DNA of 7,882 bases from the NCBI GenBank assembly GCA_021788515.1, contig JAJYKN010000047.1, positions 1 to 7,882 on the forward strand, in the 5' to 3' direction. A model generated the notes under the pieces. The model was given only the letters and a program-made list of their open reading frames with translations, did not search any database and was not told where the DNA came from. This DNA is from Nitrospirota bacterium (lineage in GTDB: Bacteria > Nitrospirota > UBA9217). Position numbers and translations under genes: made by a program. Below are positions 5,329 through 7,882 of the stretch, one piece after another. Numbering within the stretch: the first letter of the stretch is position 1; each line of letters opens with the position of its first letter.

Positions 5329-6213
5329 TTATCGTACTTGACGCGCGCGCTCCTGCACCTGGATGCGCTTCCCCTTCGCATACCCGCAAGCCAGGTACTC
5401 CGTGGTGTGCATGATCGCAAGCCGGCCGTTCCGGTCGAGCGCGATCAACCCTGCCTGTCCGCCAATGCAAAGAAGGGCCTTGAGCGCCCTGCGTGAAGCT
5501 GTTGCAGGCGTTCCGCCCTCCATCAGCATACAAGTCTCTTTCGCGAGCGCCCTGCGCAGGATGTACTCCCCTGCCCCGGTGCACGAAACAGCGCCGGTCG
5601 CGTTCTCTGCATAGGTCCCGGCGCCGATGATCGGCGAGTCCCCTGTCCGTCCCGGAAGCATTGCAAAGGTCCCGCCGGTGGATGTGCCTGCCGCGAGGTT
5701 CCCTGACTTGTCCAGCGCAACCGCGCCGACGGTCGAAAAATATCTCCGATAGAGCGCGGCAACCTCTTTCTCCTGCAGGAGGAGTTTTTTCAATTTCGCC
5801 AGCGACTCTTTTGACGGTTTCGGAAGCCGCGCGAGCCCTTGTGCGATCCTGCGGCCGCCGATGTTCGTCATGAGGACATGGGACGTATCCATCACCCTTC
5901 TCGCAGCCTGGATGGGGTTTCGGAAGCCTTCCAGCCCGGCAACTGCTCCGGCTTTCAGTTCTTTTCCTTCCATGAGCGAAGCATCGAGCCGCTGCACGCC
6001 GTCAAGCTGCAGCACTCCGCCGAGGCCGGCGTTGAACAGGCCCGAATTTTCCATCACGGTTATTGCCGCGACCACGGCGTCAAGGCCTGGGCCTCCGTTC
6101 AAGAGGATTGTGTAGCCAGCGGCAAGGGCTTCTGCCAGCACGTCGAGTGACTTTTTCCCGGGCCGCCGGTAACCCGCGCCGCCGTGCCCGAGAATGATGG
6201 GATTTGTCTTCAT
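5329..6213 (-). CDS. Isoaspartyl peptidase / plant-type L-asparaginase (Ntn hydrolase)
   Basis: This is a full-length (294 residues) member of the N-terminal-nucleophile family that hydrolyses beta-aspartyl dipeptides from damaged proteins and often asparagine. Landmarks are GHGGAG (9-14), the Asn/Gly-rich NAGLGGVLQLDG (61-72), the predicted autocleavage nucleophile Thr161 in TVGAVALDKSG, TSTGG (177-181), GRTGDSPIIGAGTYA (188-202) with the substrate-binding Arg/Asp, and TGAGEYI (212-218). Cleavage before Thr161 would give alpha and beta subunits of about 160 and 134 residues. The residue before Thr is Ser rather than the Gly or Asp commonly found. There is no signal peptide, so it is cytoplasmic. 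The ATG at 6213 has only a weak upstream AGG. It lies 141 bp after the monooxygenase-fold gene and 100 bp before the PAP2 gene on the same strand, so it may be transcribed with the peptide transporter upstream. Confidence 0.9.
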   Translation of the reverse strand: MKTNPIILGHGGAGYRRPGKKSLDVLAEALAAGYTILLNGGPGLDAVVAAITVMENSGLFNAGLGGVLQLDGVQRLDASLMEGKELKAGAVAGLEGFRNPIQAARRVMDTSHVLMTNIGGRRIAQGLARLPKPSKESLAKLKKLLLQEKEVAALYRRYFSTVGAVALDKSGNLAAGTSTGGTFAMLPGRTGDSPIIGAGTYAENATGAVSCTGAGEYILRRALAKETCMLMEGGTPATASRRALKALLCIGGQAGLIALDRNGRLAIMHTTEYLACGYAKGKRIQVQERARQVR

Positions 6214-6354
6214 GGATTAAGCCTACCTGAGGAGACGGGGAAAGGCAAGAGCAGCGACGCAAACTCCCTTAGCAGTCCAGCGTTCTCTTCGCAAGACCGC
6301 ACAGCGATGAAGCAGGCTGGGTGAGCCGTCCGGTCATTCGCCGCGGACCGTGGT

Positions 6355-6663
6355 CTAATCCACTTCCCGGAGCACTTTGACGGAAACACGCTCGACCAGG
6401 TCCTTTACCTTTTCCCGGTACTCCAGCATATGAGGCGATCCAAGATGGGCGTGGAGCGCTTCCAGGCTCTGCCACCTTTCAAGAATGGTGACGACATTTT
6501 TATCGAAGACCTGCACCGGAAGTTTTGCGTCAACATCGATCACCGGGACGTATTCGATGCATCCCTGTTCTTTTCTCACCAACGGCATCGTGGAGGTAAG
6601 GACGGCAAGATAATCAGAAAGCTTTCCCGTTTTCACATTGATCGAGGCAATTACATGGATCAT
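6355..6663 (-). CDS. Antibiotic-biosynthesis-monooxygenase-fold protein (YgiN-like putative quinol monooxygenase)
   Basis: A small 102-residue protein of the dimeric alpha/beta-barrel type. It opens with the typical strand MIHVIASINVKTGK and has the pattern EQGCIEYVPV (32-41), E62-x-W64 in LERWQS, then SLEALHAHLGSPHM (66-79) with His71, His73 and His78. This layout is that of YgiN and related proteins, which act on quinols or are of unknown substrate; metal and flavin are not needed in characterised ABM oxygenases. The start at 6663 was chosen because AAGGAG sits six bases upstream. An ATG at 6669 directly abuts the site and the longer frame from 6684 contains it. The gap to the transporter stop is 42 bp, so the two are probably co-transcribed. 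The physiological role here is unknown. Confidence 0.85.
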   Translation of the reverse strand: MIHVIASINVKTGKLSDYLAVLTSTMPLVRKEQGCIEYVPVIDVDAKLPVQVFDKNVVTILERWQSLEALHAHLGSPHMLEYREKVKDLVERVSVKVLREVD

Positions 6664-6669
6664 GGTCAT

Positions 6670-6675
6670 CTCCTT
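6670..6675 (-). promoter_or_regulatory. Ribosome binding site deciding the start of the YgiN-like gene
   Basis: AAGGAG on the - strand ends six bases before the ATG at 6663. It rules out the ATG at 6669, which directly abuts it, and the upstream in-frame codons near 6684. Confidence 0.75.
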
Positions 6676-6705
6676 ATGGCGCACTGTTTTTTTATCATTG
6701 CCCGG

Positions 6706-7882
6706 TTATTTGTCCTGTCCGATCGCCTTTTTGAGCGGCCCAAGAAGGGCAAAGAACGCCAAACCGGTCACAAAGGACAGGGAGAACATCAGGAGGAAGA
6801 AATGCTCCTTCGGCATTTTCATCCAGAACGTTCCGAGGTATCCCGACAGATAATTGCCGAAAAAGCTCGAAAGGAACCAGACGCCCATCATCATGGAGAC
6901 GATCCTGGCCGGAGCGATCCTGGTCACGAGCGAAAGGCCGATCGGCGAAAGATAGATCTCGCCCATCGTGAGCACGAACGAGCAGGCAAAGAGCCACCAG
7001 AGGCTCGCCCGGGGATGAACTGCCAGTTCCCGGGCCGGCGGGATCAGGATCAGGAAAGCGGACGCCAGCAGGAGGCAGCCGATGCCCATCTTGGCGATGC
7101 TCGACGGCTCTTTTCCGCGGCGATCCTGCCAGGCCCAGAACATGTTCAGCAGCGGAACGAACAGGAAAATCATGAGCGGATTGAACGACTGGAACCACGA
7201 GGCCGGCATCTCCCACCCGAAGATCATCCGGTCCGTATCGGCGTCGGCCCACAGCGCCATCGTGTTGCCCTGCTGCTCGTACACGCTCCAGAAAACGATG
7301 GACAGCGCCATCATAGCGAAGATCGCCCCGATCTTCAGCCAGTCTTCCCGCGTCATCGGCTCCTGGGGCTTTCGCTGTCCGGCCCCCTTTTCCCGCATGA
7401 TCAGGTCGGGGGCAAGGTGCTTCTGGCCCGCAAGATACACGAGAAGCCCGATCACCATGCCCACGCCCGCGGCAGCAAAGCCCCAGTGGAACCCGATTTT
7501 CTCGCCCAGGGTCCCGCACACGAGCGGGGAAAAGAACGCGCCGAGATTGATGCCCATGTAGAACAGGCTGAACGCCCGGTCCCGGCGATGGTCGTTGGGC
7601 GGATACAGCGCCCCGACCTGGGTCGAGATATTGGGCTTAAAGGCGCCGTTCCCCAGGATCAGAAAGATCAACGCCGGGTAGAACAGGCTGGGGGCGGCCA
7701 TCAGGAAATGTCCGATAGCCATGAGCAGTGCTCCCAGGACCACTGTTTTGCGCTGGCCAAGGAGCCGGTCCGCGAGCATGCCGCCGAAGAGCGGGGTGAA
7801 GTAGACAAACCCGGTATAGAGCCCGTAGATCTCCGACGATCGTTCCTGCGTAAACTGCAGGTGCTTGATCATGTAGTAGACC
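6706..7882 (-). CDS. POT/PTR2 family proton-dependent oligopeptide transporter (5' truncated)
   Basis: The frame runs off the right edge of the window: upstream of the first visible Met (7872) it continues as VYY, matching the end of the first helix in this family, so helix 1 with its ExxERF proton-coupling motif is missing. About eleven membrane segments remain. Diagnostic features are the MFS loop GGMLADRLLGQRKTV (30-44 of the part from 7872), GAFKPNIS (76-83), the PTR2 signature FYMGINLGAFFSPL (104-117), FWSVYEQQG in the seventh helix, and GEIYLSPIGLSLV in the tenth. Members import di- and tripeptides with protons across the inner membrane. It is the upstream gene of a probable unit with the YgiN-like protein and an isoaspartyl peptidase. 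The exact peptide preference cannot be read from sequence. Confidence 0.92.
   Translation of the reverse strand, partial: VYYMIKHLQFTQERSSEIYGLYTGFVYFTPLFGGMLADRLLGQRKTVVLGALLMAIGHFLMAAPSLFYPALIFLILGNGAFKPNISTQVGALYPPNDHRRDRAFSLFYMGINLGAFFSPLVCGTLGEKIGFHWGFAAAGVGMVIGLLVYLAGQKHLAPDLIMREKGAGQRKPQEPMTREDWLKIGAIFAMMALSIVFWSVYEQQGNTMALWADADTDRMIFGWEMPASWFQSFNPLMIFLFVPLLNMFWAWQDRRGKEPSSIAKMGIGCLLLASAFLILIPPARELAVHPRASLWWLFACSFVLTMGEIYLSPIGLSLVTRIAPARIVSMMMGVWFLSSFFGNYLSGYLGTFWMKMPKEHFFLLMFSLSFVTGLAFFALLGPLKKAIGQDK

Overview
The window looks like a stretch of a Gram-negative chromosome with fairly high GC. Many genes start at GTG or ATG behind clear GGAG-type ribosome binding sites, and the layout is compact. 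Gene content fits a deltaproteobacterial (Desulfobacterota), Nitrospirota-like or related anaerobe or soil/sediment lineage. No rRNA or other taxonomic marker is present, so that placement is an impression only. Both ends of the window cut a gene.

Left end (1-353): the C-terminal three quarters of a UspA-family universal stress protein. A long AT-richer intergenic region follows (354-992). It has no believable gene, but it carries a good sigma70-type promoter (428-456), a perfect 17-bp inverted repeat 122 nt apart (504-520 / 643-659) followed by five T residues, and an extended -10 promoter element (861-869) that probably drives the next operon. The inverted repeat encloses sequence that can fold as a rod and may be an undescribed small RNA.

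Centre (993-4324, + strand): three tightly packed genes that together match the core bacterial ceramide pathway. They are a CerR-type NAD(P)-dependent epimerase/reductase, a serine palmitoyltransferase (overlapping it by 20 bp) and a GNAT-fold acyltransferase of the bacterial ceramide synthase type (10 bp downstream). By the known Caulobacter pathway, Spt makes 3-ketodihydrosphingosine from serine and an acyl thioester, bCerS N-acylates it and CerR reduces the keto group. The window therefore encodes a compact sphingolipid operon. This is the most interesting content here.

Right half (4344-7882, - strand, convergent with the ceramide operon): in transcription order, a POT/PTR2 peptide transporter (5' end cut by the window edge), a small antibiotic-biosynthesis-monooxygenase-fold protein, a plant-type asparaginase/isoaspartyl peptidase and a PAP2-superfamily membrane protein. 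The transporter and the peptidase could form a peptide-scavenging pair. The PAP2 protein sits tail to tail with the ceramide operon, has its own likely promoter, and is a candidate for handling a lipid phosphate or a sphingolipid headgroup, but this is inference.
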